A DNA stretch of 64,000 nt, from positions 2,356,001-2,420,000 of the forward strand of contig NZ_CP090438.1 of assembly GCF_021441885.1 (NCBI RefSeq), given 5' to 3'. Source of the stretch: Vibrio maritimus (GTDB taxonomy: Bacteria > Pseudomonadota > Gammaproteobacteria > Enterobacterales > Vibrionaceae). Numbering within the stretch: position 1 is the stretch's first letter; the number at the start of each line of letters is the position of its first letter. The notes beneath the pieces were generated by a model that worked only from the letters and a program-made list of their open reading frames with translations, made no database searches and was not told the DNA's origin. A program made the position numbers and the translations under genes. Positions 1-8,389 of this stretch are shown in pieces.

Positions 1-1001
1 CCGACTTCATTGCTTTCACCTTTGACTCTAAGCTCTTGAATATGAAGACACAGATGAATAGAAAAATCGACTGCAAGACCGATAAACATGACCATAAACA
101 CGATGGAGATCGTATTGTAATGACCTATCACCGCGAGACCTGCGGCAAAAGTCCACGCTAAGCCAACAAGCACCGTCAAATAACAAGCAATGATGACTCG
201 CAGAGAACGAATACCAATCGCGAGAATAAGGATAAGTCCTAACAGAGATGCCGTGCCAGCCACCGCGATGCTGTTATTGGCATCTGCAATTTCATCGAAG
301 TCGAGTGCTGCCTGCCCCGTCACCTTTACGTTAATACTGGCTGGCAAATCAGCTTGTTTTATGCTGGAAGCGATCGCATTCATGATAGCGCGATTCGGTT
401 CTGTTGCCGTAGAGTCCGCATCCGCTACTAAGGTAATGGCATAAGCGGACGGCAAGGTCACATCTTCTTGGAAAAAACTCAGCCAATCGACACTACTATC
501 CTCTGTCGCTGTTAATAGCGGATTTAGATTTGGACTTTCGCTTTCTGCTAACAAGGCAAAGTACAGCTCTAAACTGTTTGCTTGCGCAGCAACAGCAGCC
601 GGTCGTACGGACTCTTCGAGAGACGCCTTAATCTGCTCGAACTCTTTATGAGACAAAAACCCGAGCGCATGCTCTTCAAACCAAGGCAATATTTGTGGTG
701 CAAAGACATGATGAACCAAGGACTGATCGTTTAGTGCGTTAGCAATGTCAGAAACAGAAGATTTAAGGACAGCTGGATCGGCGCCGGTGACCAGCAACGT
801 CACGTTACCGGAATCAGGGAAGGTTTGATTGAGATGGTCGAGTTCATTAACCCAGGTTCCCTGCTGCTCAACGAGTGACGAAAGATCAGCATTCATTTTA
901 AAATGCTGCTGTCCGTACCAAACAGAGATTGCGGTTAGTGCTGAGACCAGAAGTAGAACAAATTTAGGAAAGCGCTGGATAAGTGAGAATAGTCGTTCCA
1001 C
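1..1001 (-). CDS. RND-superfamily (MMPL) exporter, N-terminal part, runs off the window
   Basis: Incomplete at the window edge: about 333 residues are present and the C-terminal part lies before base 1. The reading frame opens at a GTG (1001-999) because an in-frame stop lies a few codons upstream and no ATG intervenes; no good ribosome-binding site is visible, so the start is tentative. The protein begins with a short basic stretch and one hydrophobic segment (residues about 10-28), then a long periplasmic loop of mixed composition, then a cluster of hydrophobic segments from about residue 245 on (a pattern such as AVAGTASLLGLILILAIGI). One early membrane helix, a large loop and a later helix bundle is the layout of the MMPL/RND predicted exporters. 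Substrate unknown; lipid or lipid-like export is the usual inference for this group. It is likely the last or only gene of a minus-strand unit. Confidence 0.72.
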   Translation of the reverse strand, partial: MERLFSLIQRFPKFVLLLVSALTAISVWYGQQHFKMNADLSSLVEQQGTWVNELDHLNQTFPDSGNVTLLVTGADPAVLKSSVSDIANALNDQSLVHHVFAPQILPWFEEHALGFLSHKEFEQIKASLEESVRPAAVAAQANSLELYFALLAESESPNLNPLLTATEDSSVDWLSFFQEDVTLPSAYAITLVADADSTATEPNRAIMNAIASSIKQADLPASINVKVTGQAALDFDEIADANNSIAVAGTASLLGLILILAIGIRSLRVIIACYLTVLVGLAWTFAAGLAVIGHYNTISIVFMVMFIGLAVDFSIHLCLHIQELRVKGESNEV

Positions 1002-1083
1002 AGAAATTAAAATAACAACGAGACAATAGGATAATCATAACCTACTTATTCGAGATAGATAGTTAGTTTCCTGTCATTTCAAA

Positions 1084-1107
1084 TATAAAAAGGGGCTGAT
1101 AGCCCCT
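1084..1107 (-). terminator. Rho-independent terminator of the UPF0319 gene
   Basis: A perfect 7-bp stem (AGGGGCT / AGCCCCT, 1091-1097 with 1101-1107) is followed on the minus strand by a T-rich run. It lies 30 bases after the stop codon at 1137. Confidence 0.85.
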
Positions 1108-1136
1108 AAGTGATGATGATAGATAAGAGTCAATGA

Positions 1137-1838
1137 TTACTCTTGATCGATCATCCATTTGCGAAATTCTTTACGCTCGGCTTTAGATGCCTTTAAGTAC
1201 CAAGCTTTAAGCTGCTCCACGTTGTTTTGGCTAGCAACAGCTTCTGGTGCTTTTTTACTGGTTACTTCGGCTTTTGGCGCTTCAACTTTTGGCGTCTCAG
1301 AAACCACGGCGGTTGTTGCTACTGCAGCCGTGGTTGTCGCTACGGAGTTAGCCTGAACGACTTCCCCGCCAGAGAAAGTGATGCCACGCTGCTCATTATG
1401 CTTAGCCACTAACTCTCCAACGTTGGAATAAGGAAGGAATCCATCACGACCTTGTAATTTCTCTTGAGTGTATTGGAGTGTATTGCCGTCTTGGGTGATA
1501 CGCCACTCTGGGGAACCAGTGCGGAACGCTGCCTCTGCCTCTTGCTTACTGCGCGCAACAGGGTGGTTTACCTTCACTTCGTCGCCAGTAACATTAATAT
1601 CAATCACGTACGGTGCAGAAGTGTAAACCGTTTGACTACTGCCTCGTCCAACTTTCTTATCCATTCTCAGAACAACTTGGTTTTTGCCTTCTTGAATGGT
1701 GTTCGCCGACGTTTTGCTCTCAGCTTCTTGACCATTAATGTAAAGTAAAGAAACTCCTTTCATTGGAACGAGAGTCGCGGCGCTCGCAGACAATGTGAAA
1801 CCAACTGTTAATAATGCAGCTACGATAGACCTCTTCAC
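1137..1838 (-). CDS. UPF0319 (DUF2057) family secreted protein
   Basis: 233 residues from a GTG start at 1838, chosen because AAGGAG lies 8 bases upstream and the signal peptide (KRSIVAALLTVGFTLSASA, cleavage after about residue 20) then begins directly; the longer frame from 1895 has an unconvincing N-terminus. The mature part resembles the YccT/UPF0319 family of periplasmic proteins of unknown function. The C-terminal third has an alanine/valine/threonine-rich low-complexity linker (around residues 170-205) and ends in a charged helix (WYLKASKAERKEFRKWMIDQE). The linker and tail look like a Vibrio-type extension of the shorter enterobacterial protein. No function can be assigned. It is a single-gene unit with its own terminator. 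Confidence 0.75.
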   Translation of the reverse strand: MKRSIVAALLTVGFTLSASAATLVPMKGVSLLYINGQEAESKTSANTIQEGKNQVVLRMDKKVGRGSSQTVYTSAPYVIDINVTGDEVKVNHPVARSKQEAEAAFRTGSPEWRITQDGNTLQYTQEKLQGRDGFLPYSNVGELVAKHNEQRGITFSGGEVVQANSVATTTAAVATTAVVSETPKVEAPKAEVTSKKAPEAVASQNNVEQLKAWYLKASKAERKEFRKWMIDQE

Positions 1839-1987
1839 TACGGTCACTCCTTTATTATATTTTTTGATGTTTCCCCTTCTTGGGAGCAACATCATGCCAT
1901 ATCAGGGCGGTTACCCAAACATTTACATTAAGAAAATGAAGACTCTATCAAGCAAATACCAGCGCATTAACAGAGTTTTGGTGCAAC

Positions 1988-2012
1988 AAAAAAGCCACCC
2001 GTAGGTGGCTTT
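1988..2012 (-). terminator. Terminator of the porin gene
   Basis: AAAGCCACC / GGTGGCTTT stem with a CGTA loop, followed on the minus strand by a run of T. It sits just after the porin stop codon at 2037. Confidence 0.88.
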
Positions 2013-2036
2013 AGCAATATCTTAATCTAACTTAGA

Positions 2037-2984
2037 TTAGAACTCAGACTTCATACCGATTGCGAAACCAAGTTGAGAGTTGTCTGCGTCTGTACCACCA
2101 AGCTCAGCATATACTGTAGTAGAAGGAGCGATGCCGTAGCCAGCGTTTAGGTAGTAAGTGTTCTCAGCTTCTTGGTCGTCACCGTCTAGACGAGTGTAAC
2201 CAACTGCGAATTTCCAAGCGTCAAGAGAGTAAGTTGCGTCTAGAGCGATTGCATCGCCTTTAACGTCTGTACCTGGGTTAACAATGTCGCCTTTAACATT
2301 GTAGTAACCAGCTGCTAGGCCGATGTTTTCGAAACCGTTGTAGCGTGCTTCTAGAGCGTATAGGTTCTCGTCAGCTTCAACAGTACCAGTGTCACGCTTA
2401 AGTTTACCTAGGAAACCTGTAAAGTCGAAGTCAGCAACACGGAAACCTGCTTTACCATCGAACCAGTAGCCATCTTCACCGATAACTGCTGTAGAGTCGT
2501 TCTTGTCTTGTGCTAGAGCTGCAGAAACGTACCAAGTACCTTTGTCTACGTCGTAACGAATTGCTTCGTCAAGACCAAACTTAGAACCGTTTTGGAAGAA
2601 GCCAGCTGTACCGAATTGGTAGTCGTTACCGATACCAGCGTCATCAAGAACTGTGTCTAGACGACCAATTTTTAGAGAGCCAGCCATTGCGCTGTAGAAA
2701 CCTACGTATACGTTACCAGCTTCAGCTGCACCAGCGTTGTCGCCAGAGAATTCCCAGTAACCACCAACTTGTAGGTCGTCGTTTACTGCGTAACGTACGT
2801 CGAAACCAAAGTCAGCGTCTTGGATTTCTTGTTGAGTTGAAGCGTTTTCTGCAGTATCACGCAGGTAAACAACTTCTACGTCACCTGTTAGGTTAACAGT
2901 TGCGCGGTCTTGGTTATAAATTTCGATTGCTTGTGCAGAACCAGCCGAAGCTAGGACCGCTAGAGCTACTAGAGTCTTTTTCAT
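2037..2984 (-). CDS. General outer-membrane porin (OmpU/OmpH-like)
   Basis: 315 residues. The N-terminal signal peptide MKKTLVALAVLASAGSAQA is cleaved before IEIYNQD, as in Vibrio porins. The mature chain is acidic, rich in alternating aromatic and glycine residues, and ends in phenylalanine (GMKSEF), the C-terminal signal for BAM-dependent insertion. Length and sequence style fit the 16-strand trimeric diffusion porins of Gram-negative bacteria; the exact type (OmpU, OmpH, OmpN-like) cannot be told. Codon choice is strongly biased toward translationally preferred codons, which suggests high expression. The 534 bases upstream hold no gene, which leaves ample room for regulation; ToxR or envelope-stress control is plausible from what is known in vibrios but no binding site was proven here. 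Confidence 0.88.
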   Translation of the reverse strand: MKKTLVALAVLASAGSAQAIEIYNQDRATVNLTGDVEVVYLRDTAENASTQQEIQDADFGFDVRYAVNDDLQVGGYWEFSGDNAGAAEAGNVYVGFYSAMAGSLKIGRLDTVLDDAGIGNDYQFGTAGFFQNGSKFGLDEAIRYDVDKGTWYVSAALAQDKNDSTAVIGEDGYWFDGKAGFRVADFDFTGFLGKLKRDTGTVEADENLYALEARYNGFENIGLAAGYYNVKGDIVNPGTDVKGDAIALDATYSLDAWKFAVGYTRLDGDDQEAENTYYLNAGYGIAPSTTVYAELGGTDADNSQLGFAIGMKSEF

Positions 2985-3518
2985 GATAATCCACTGCCTT
3001 TTCTTAGATGGGAATTCCTTTTCGGTTCCCTTTTTTAATATATGTGACGTCTAAATCTTCCAGAAGAACGACAACCTTTTGTCCTTTGGTTGACTTAGCG
3101 TCTTTAAATCTCGGAACCAAGAATGCAAAAGTTCTCAGTAGTTGTCAAACACTCTAAATAAAAATAACAAAAGAATATAAATTAAATAAAAACAACAACT
3201 TAAAAAACTCTCAGTGACAAAGCGCAAGTTTTTTGAACACCTTTCGATTGCAACTTACACACCGTTTTTGGTGCACCTACTTATATAAGACTCCAAAAAC
3301 TGCGACCAATAACACTATTTATCAGAACAATAATCTAGCAACATATATTTTTTGGAGTTTTATATTTTTTAGACACCAAAAAATATAGCCCCTTATGAAA
3401 GTTCACTCGATTTTTGTGATTTTGATCTAAATACCAGCTGTAAGTTTGAGACTACTTGCCCATATTTTTCGCCGCTCGAAGTGTGGTACACTCCCCGCTC
3501 GTCTACATAGGGCCTATC
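2985..3518. promoter_or_regulatory. Long AT-rich intergenic region between the porin and dinG
   Basis: 534 bases without a convincing gene. It must contain the divergent promoters of the porin (minus) and dinG (plus). It is very AT-rich around 3120-3240. The only well-defined structures are the 12-bp inverted repeat at 3344-3387 and a weak CRP-like site at 3415-3430 (TGTGA-N6-TCTAA, left half perfect, right half 3 of 5). Short open frames here are not supported by any ribosome-binding site. Confidence 0.5.
3344..3387. repeat. 12-bp perfect inverted repeat, 20-bp spacer
   Basis: TATATTTTTTGG (3344-3355) is repeated as its exact reverse complement at 3376-3387. It lies between the porin and dinG promoters. 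It could be an operator, a transcribed hairpin or chance in AT-rich DNA. It is not followed by a T run and so is not a standard terminator. Confidence 0.6.
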
Positions 3519-5594
3519 ATGCTGACCAGTAAAATCCAAAAATCCATTCGCCAAAGCTATCAAAACCTGCAAACTCAATTAGATAACTTCGTTCCTAGGC
3601 GAGCTCAGAACTATCTAGTTTCAGAAATCGCTAAAACACTCTGTGGTCAATATCACAAGTCCACACGCATGATCGTTGCTGAGGCAGGAACTGGGATCGG
3701 TAAAAGCCTTTCGTATTTAATGGCAACCATTCCTGTCGCGGTCCAAAACAACCGCAAAGTCGTCATTTCTACTGCGACGGTGGCACTTCAGGAGCAGTTG
3801 CTTAATAAAGATCTACCGCTGTTCAGACGGATTACCGATCAAAACTTCTCTTTTATCATTGCTAAAGGTCGCCAACGTTATTGCTGTGCCGAAAAACTTG
3901 CCGTGGCTTGTGGTGCTGACGGCGGTCAAATGGCGATGTTTGAAACCAAACCCAAAGCATCTGACATTGCTCAGCTACAACTTATGTATGAAAAACTGGC
4001 GCAAGGTAAATGGGATGGTGACAGAGATTCATGGCCTAAACCTATCGATGATGCCATCTGGCAAACCATTGTTAGCGAAAAACACAGTTGTAATAACAGT
4101 CTTCCAGCACACCGCGGCTGTCCGTTTTCTAAAGCACGCTCAGAGCTCGATAAAAATGATGTGATTATTGCTAACCATAGTTTAGTGATGGCAGATGCTG
4201 ACTTAGGCGGCGGGGTGATTCTTCCAGAGCCCGAAAACACCATCTTTATATTCGATGAAGCGCATCACCTTCCGCATGTTGCGAGAGATCACGCTTCTGC
4301 ATCCGCAACTCTCAAAGGTGCAGGCAGTTGGTTAGAGCGACTTAATCAGTCGGCTAGCAAGTTTTCAGGAATGGCGGATGAGAAGCGGGTCAGCCGCTTT
4401 CGCAATGAGCTGCAAGATGCGATACAGCAGTTAATACCGCTTTTAGGCGAAGTAAACACCTATTGCGGCGGACTTCCATTTGAAGAAGATAGCTGTCGAT
4501 TCGAGAACGGCGAGCTTCCTAGTTGGTTAGAAGAGCAAGCAAAAGTGCTCAAGCAATACTCGCAAAAAGGCGCTCAAGCGTCGGCGAAAATCGCGGATCT
4601 AATATCAGAGAGACTAAAAGATGGAGAGATAGGTGCCAAACTTGCAGAACCCGCTTTGGCAGAGCTCGGCTTTTATATCCAACGATTTGATAATCTTGCT
4701 GCCGTATGGCGCTTGATGGCCGAGCCACAAAAAGAGAAAGGCGCACCGCTTGCGCGTTGGATTGAGAAAAGTAAAGAGCGTGAAGGCGACCACCTCGTGA
4801 GCGTGGCGCCACTTGAGGTCGGTTGGCAATTAGATCAGCAGCTTTGGTCTCGCTGTGTGGGGGCTGTCCTGGTGTCTGCGACCATGCGTGCTCTCAACTC
4901 TTTCTCTTTCTTCTGTCATCAGGCTGGAATCAGCCAAAAGGACGACGACGGTGTTCAGTTCCTGGCGCTAGCTTCCCCGTTTAACTATGCGGAACAGGCT
5001 GAGCTTATCGTCCCGAAAATGAAGAATGAACCACAAGCTCCTCAGTTTACCGAGGAGCTTGTGGACAAAATCCCAAGCATTATCGAAGATGGTAAAAGTA
5101 ACCTCATTCTTTTCTCGTCTTATTGGCAAATGAATAAAGTCGCCGATGAGTTACGAGCAAAATTTGCGCTTAAAGGCTGGCACTTGCAGATTCAAGGTGA
5201 AAAATCACGCTCAGAAATCCTAAATAAACATAAAACCCTCACTCAATGCGGAAAAACCAGCGTTCTTTTTGGGACAGGCAGTTTTTCTGAAGGGTTAGAT
5301 CTGCCCGGTGAACTGCTAGAGAACTTAGTGATCACTAAGATACCTTTTGCTGTGCCTACGTCGCCGATCGAACAAGCCCATGCTGAGTATATAGAGAGTA
5401 AAGGTGGCAATGCTTTTCTCCAGATTACAGTTCCAGAAGCGAGCAAAAAACTGATACAATCGGCGGGCCGTTTGCTGAGGAAAGAAAGGGACTGTGGAAC
5501 TCTCTATATTCTAGATAGGCGAATCGTCACTAAAAGGTATGGCAAATCTTTGCTTGATTCCCTACCCCCATTTAAAAGAAAAATAGAATACTAA
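3519..5594 (+). CDS. dinG: ATP-dependent DNA helicase DinG (XPD-type, Fe-S)
   Basis: 691 residues from the ATG at 3519 (MLTSKIQKSI), which aligns with the N-terminus of known DinG; the longer frame from 3456 adds an unlikely leader. DinG is a 5'-3' superfamily 2 helicase that unwinds R-loops and D-loops during repair and replication-transcription conflicts. Visible motifs: Walker A AEAGTGIGKS (residues 54-63), DEAH box FDEAHH (about 245-250), and the C-terminal motif VI region SAGRLLRKERDCG. The iron-sulfur domain has Cys122, Cys123, Cys131, Cys191 and Cys201, but the middle cysteine of the C-x4-C-x5-C cluster of E. coli DinG is missing (see findings). No LexA box (CTGT-N8-ACAG) was seen upstream. 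It is followed at 15 bases by yfcA, with priC and rsmS downstream. Confidence 0.9.
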   Translation: MLTSKIQKSIRQSYQNLQTQLDNFVPRRAQNYLVSEIAKTLCGQYHKSTRMIVAEAGTGIGKSLSYLMATIPVAVQNNRKVVISTATVALQEQLLNKDLPLFRRITDQNFSFIIAKGRQRYCCAEKLAVACGADGGQMAMFETKPKASDIAQLQLMYEKLAQGKWDGDRDSWPKPIDDAIWQTIVSEKHSCNNSLPAHRGCPFSKARSELDKNDVIIANHSLVMADADLGGGVILPEPENTIFIFDEAHHLPHVARDHASASATLKGAGSWLERLNQSASKFSGMADEKRVSRFRNELQDAIQQLIPLLGEVNTYCGGLPFEEDSCRFENGELPSWLEEQAKVLKQYSQKGAQASAKIADLISERLKDGEIGAKLAEPALAELGFYIQRFDNLAAVWRLMAEPQKEKGAPLARWIEKSKEREGDHLVSVAPLEVGWQLDQQLWSRCVGAVLVSATMRALNSFSFFCHQAGISQKDDDGVQFLALASPFNYAEQAELIVPKMKNEPQAPQFTEELVDKIPSIIEDGKSNLILFSSYWQMNKVADELRAKFALKGWHLQIQGEKSRSEILNKHKTLTQCGKTSVLFGTGSFSEGLDLPGELLENLVITKIPFAVPTSPIEQAHAEYIESKGGNAFLQITVPEASKKLIQSAGRLLRKERDCGTLYILDRRIVTKRYGKSLLDSLPPFKRKIEY

Positions 5595-5609
5595 GGGTCA
5601 TTCGTCTCG

Positions 5610-6380
5610 ATGGAATTTATCGAACCAAGTATGTTGGTTATTTTGGCTATCGTCGCCTTTGCTGCTGGCTTTATTGATGCCGTTGCTGGCGGTGGTGGTA
5701 TGCTGACTGTGCCTGCCCTATTGTCATTGGGTCTTCCTCCACATATCGCATTAGGTACCAATAAGCTTGCTGCAACCTTCGCTTCATCGACTGCAGCGTT
5801 CACCTATTACCGTAAAAGACTCTTTAAGCCAGAATGTTGGCGTCGAGCTTTTGTCGCCACTCTGTTTGGTGCCACGCTTGGGACCGTCGTTGTTGACATG
5901 ATCAGTACCGAGTGGCTTGAAAAAGTTCTTCCCCTCGTCATCTTAGCGGCGGCACTTTACACCGTGTTTCATCGCGCTCCTCAAGGCGAGAGCAGTAAGG
6001 TCAACGTCGGCTGCCCTAAGTTCAATCGTAAACAATACCTTCAGGGCTTGTCGCTAGGTTTCTATGATGGTGTTGCCGGTCCTGGTACCGGTGCGTTTTG
6101 GACCGTTAGCTCGATGGCTCTGTATCGCCTCAACATCTTGTTCGCCTCCGGCTTGTCAAAGGCGATGAACTTTACCAGCAACTTTACCTCGCTAGTGACG
6201 TTTGCGATTCTCGGTCATATCAACTGGGTACTTGGCCTGACCATGGGTGTATGTCTTATGGCCGGCGCTTATATAGGCGCGCACTCCGCAATACGATTTG
6301 GTGCTAAGTTTATAAGACCAATATTTGTGACAGTCGTGAGCATTCTCGCTATCAAGCTTGCTTACGATGCTTGGTTGTAA
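5610..6380 (+). CDS. yfcA: TSUP-family membrane transporter, YfcA-like
   Basis: 256 residues, strongly hydrophobic with about eight predicted membrane segments. The N-terminal half has the glycine-rich segment GFIDAVAGGGGMLTVPALL and the sequence ALGTNKLAATFASS, the signature of the TauE/SafE (TSUP) family; the second half repeats the theme with GFYDGVAGPGTGAFW. TSUP proteins move sulfur-containing or organic anions across the inner membrane; the substrate of YfcA is not established. It starts 15 bases after the dinG stop and is probably co-transcribed with it. Confidence 0.88.
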   Translation: MEFIEPSMLVILAIVAFAAGFIDAVAGGGGMLTVPALLSLGLPPHIALGTNKLAATFASSTAAFTYYRKRLFKPECWRRAFVATLFGATLGTVVVDMISTEWLEKVLPLVILAAALYTVFHRAPQGESSKVNVGCPKFNRKQYLQGLSLGFYDGVAGPGTGAFWTVSSMALYRLNILFASGLSKAMNFTSNFTSLVTFAILGHINWVLGLTMGVCLMAGAYIGAHSAIRFGAKFIRPIFVTVVSILAIKLAYDAWL

Positions 6381-6427
6381 ATCTGGCTGTTGTTATCGTT
6401 TGAATATAGAAACGGCCCGTAACACCA

Positions 6428-6949
6428 ATGAGAAACCCGCTATCAATGAAGCTCAATCAACTCAAGTTAAGATTACAGACATTAAAAGAAGCGGCTAAGG
6501 CCTTTGATGCTTCTAGTCGGCAGACAAAAGTCAGACAATTTGATGAACACCTCTTTCAATCAAGCGGCTTTTTGACTCTGCCTTGCGTTATCGAAGCCGA
6601 ATCACTACTCAATAAGATCGTCACTTTAAGTCAGAGTTCATGTAGTCAAAGCACATCAGAGGCTCTGGTCGAAAGGTTTTCATGTCAGCTCGAAGCGCTA
6701 GAAAGAGTTCTCGCGAAGGTGCCTAACCGTGAAGCAGATAGTATCGAGCAGCAATCATTGGCAGAATTGAAAGCATCGCTTGCTCAGCATAAAGTTTGGG
6801 AGCAAAAACTCTGTAAGCTGGTTCGCGACAAAGAACAGAACCAACACGACGAGCAATCACTTATCGAGACCGAACAAAGGCTGCAGCGCTGCCGCAGTGC
6901 AATGAACCAGATTCAATACAAGATCAATCAAAGGATGAAATTTATCTAA
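6428..6949 (+). CDS. priC: Primosomal replication protein N'' (PriC)
   Basis: 173 residues from ATG 6428; a second ATG at 6446 (MKLNQLKLRL) is an equally possible start because neither has a clear ribosome-binding site. The protein is small, basic at the C-terminus and almost wholly helical, with FDEHLFQSSG near residue 40 and the C-terminal helix RLQRCRSAMNQIQYKINQRM, both matching PriC. PriC takes part in PriA-independent replication restart by loading DnaB at stalled forks with DNA gaps and by binding SSB. The stop codon overlaps the start of the next gene (TAATG), which indicates translational coupling with rsmS, as in E. coli where priC and ybaM are neighbours. Confidence 0.88.
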   Translation: MRNPLSMKLNQLKLRLQTLKEAAKAFDASSRQTKVRQFDEHLFQSSGFLTLPCVIEAESLLNKIVTLSQSSCSQSTSEALVERFSCQLEALERVLAKVPNREADSIEQQSLAELKASLAQHKVWEQKLCKLVRDKEQNQHDEQSLIETEQRLQRCRSAMNQIQYKINQRMKFI

Positions 6950-7104
6950 TGTCGAATGAAACGGGCTTAGACAGTGCGCCAGAGGAAATCAAACTCGCTG
7001 TGGATCTGATCTTCTTACTAGAGAGCAACGAGATCGATCCAAAAGTGGCGTTAGAGGCACTTGAAATTGTCAAAGGTGATCTCTTAAGAAAAATTGAGAG
7101 CTAA
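6949..7104 (+). CDS. rsmS: RsmS/YbaM family small protein (DUF2496)
   Basis: 51 residues: MSNETGLDSAPEEIKLAVD at the start, then LIFLLESNEIDPKVALEALE and a basic tail. It aligns end to end with E. coli YbaM ([24 protein letters not shown]). The start ATG shares bases with the priC stop. The family is named RsmS after a Pectobacterium protein reported to affect Rsm-controlled secondary metabolism and virulence; the molecular mechanism is not settled. It is a short helical protein without membrane segments. Confidence 0.88.
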   Translation: MSNETGLDSAPEEIKLAVDLIFLLESNEIDPKVALEALEIVKGDLLRKIES

Positions 7105-7165
7105 TTGTCCACAACTACCTTTCTCAACTTATCATTTTGCATCGCGTCCCCCCACTACACATAGC

Positions 7166-7286
7166 GTCATCCTCACGAAAGTGAGGATCTTCCAAAGCGT
7201 GTGACAAACTAAAAGCATGTGATTTGTAGCGTAATTGTATTACGCAGTGCGCTGTAAAAGATCCCCTTTTTCAAGGGGATGACGAT
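7166..7286. repeat. REP/MITE-like palindromic element
   Basis: Left unit GTCATCCTCACGAAAGTGAGG forms its own hairpin (CCTCAC-GAAA-GTGAGG) and is followed by ATCTT; right unit AGATCCCC TTTTTCAA GGGGATGACG also forms a hairpin. The outer ends CGTCATCC and GGATGACG are inverted relative to each other, about 120 bases apart. The middle holds a smaller palindrome, GTAATTGTATTAC, near 7232. Two inverted REP-like hairpins around a short core is the form of BIME/MITE-type intergenic repeats. It fills the gap between the converging rsmS and pdxY genes, where no standard terminator is seen, and may serve as one. Confidence 0.7.
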
Positions 7287-7367
7287 GTTGTCGTCCGTCG
7301 TGTAGAAGAACAGATTGAAGTTCACGAGAAACTCAGCTTTAAGTGCTCAACAGCAACGCCTGCCAAT

Positions 7368-8222
7368 TCACACCTCTACAATTGGAAAACGCTCGGTTGG
7401 CTCCACCAACTCGTTCTGCGCCGCTATGGTTTGTAGCTCCCACTCACCTCTTTGTTGAGTTTCCTTAAGTACGGAATAGCTAGCATTATTGGCATGCTCA
7501 AATGCTTGCTCTGGTGACCAGCCTTTTAGAAGACCTGCAGTAAATAGCGCCGAAATCAGATCCCCTACTCCAACTGGCTGCTTAGCAAACCTAAGATGAG
7601 GACGCTGCGCAATAAAGCATCCTGATTTTGTTGCCAGCATCATGGTAAATTTGTCATCAGAAACACTATGTAGATGTTTTACCAACACCATTTTCGGTCC
7701 ACGTGACAAAGCCTTTTGGCAGGCCACTACTGCACTGTCTAAGTCTGTGATTTCCATATTGGTAAACTGAGCCAACTCGAATTGATTAGGTACAATCACA
7801 TCCGCGCTTGGCATCACATCGTTGACCAAATATTCGGTCGTCCCCTGAGGGACGATACAGCCTTTCTCTGGGTCGCCCATAACAGGATCACACACATAAA
7901 TCGCGTCAGGATTTTGAGCTTTGACTTGGCGCACCGCATCTAGAACGGCAAGACATTGATCCGCGCTTCCCTGATAACCCGACAGTAGCGCTTGGCAGTT
8001 TTTAAGCTGCTCGATATTGGCGATGCCTGAGATAAGCTCAGATATGTCATCTGCTGAAAAAGCCTTACCTTTCCAGCCTTGCTGATACTGTGTATGGTTC
8101 GAGAATTGAACTGTGTGAATAGGCCAAACCTCAAACCCCATTCGTTGCATTGGGAAAACGGCCGAACTGTTGCCTGCATGTCCGTATACGACATGAGACT
8201 GGATTGAGATGATACCTTTCAT
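7368..8222 (-). CDS. pdxY: Pyridoxal kinase PdxY
   Basis: 284 residues. PdxY phosphorylates pyridoxal to pyridoxal 5'-phosphate in the vitamin B6 salvage pathway. The N-terminus IISIQSHVVYGHAGNSSAVFPMQRMG and the motifs YVCDPVMGD and PNQFEL are diagnostic of the PdxK/PdxY branch of the ribokinase fold. The C-terminal GVGDLISALF carries the catalytic aspartate of the GxGD motif. Length agrees with E. coli PdxY (287). It is a single gene on the minus strand, converging on the REP-like element. Confidence 0.93.
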   Translation of the reverse strand: MKGIISIQSHVVYGHAGNSSAVFPMQRMGFEVWPIHTVQFSNHTQYQQGWKGKAFSADDISELISGIANIEQLKNCQALLSGYQGSADQCLAVLDAVRQVKAQNPDAIYVCDPVMGDPEKGCIVPQGTTEYLVNDVMPSADVIVPNQFELAQFTNMEITDLDSAVVACQKALSRGPKMVLVKHLHSVSDDKFTMMLATKSGCFIAQRPHLRFAKQPVGVGDLISALFTAGLLKGWSPEQAFEHANNASYSVLKETQQRGEWELQTIAAQNELVEPTERFPIVEV

Positions 8223-8331
8223 GAATGCTCCTCACAGCACGATAAGTTATTCTGATTACCCTTTAAATATGGGGTGGGTCTGACTCGCAGACAAGTTTCA
8301 GATTAAAAAGTAGTTGAGTACTACAGAATCA

Positions 8332-8366
8332 AAAAATCCGATATTGGAAACCAACATCGGATTTTG
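8332..8366 (-). terminator. Terminator of the muk operon
   Basis: AAAATCCGATGTTGG pairs with an almost perfect complement (CCAATATCGGATTTT), followed on the minus strand by T residues. It lies 24 bases after the mukB stop. Confidence 0.88.
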
Positions 8367-8389
8367 CTTAATGATTAAGAATTTGAGAA

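Noticed and set aside
3000..3035. GGGAA-N11-TTCCC hairpin with a following T run as a plus-strand terminator
   Set aside because: It lies in the porin leader, the stem is only 5 bp, and no plus-strand gene precedes it.
3430..3518. Possible LexA box before dinG
   Set aside because: CTGT occurs near 3439, but the matching ACAG at 8 bases is absent, so SOS control cannot be claimed.
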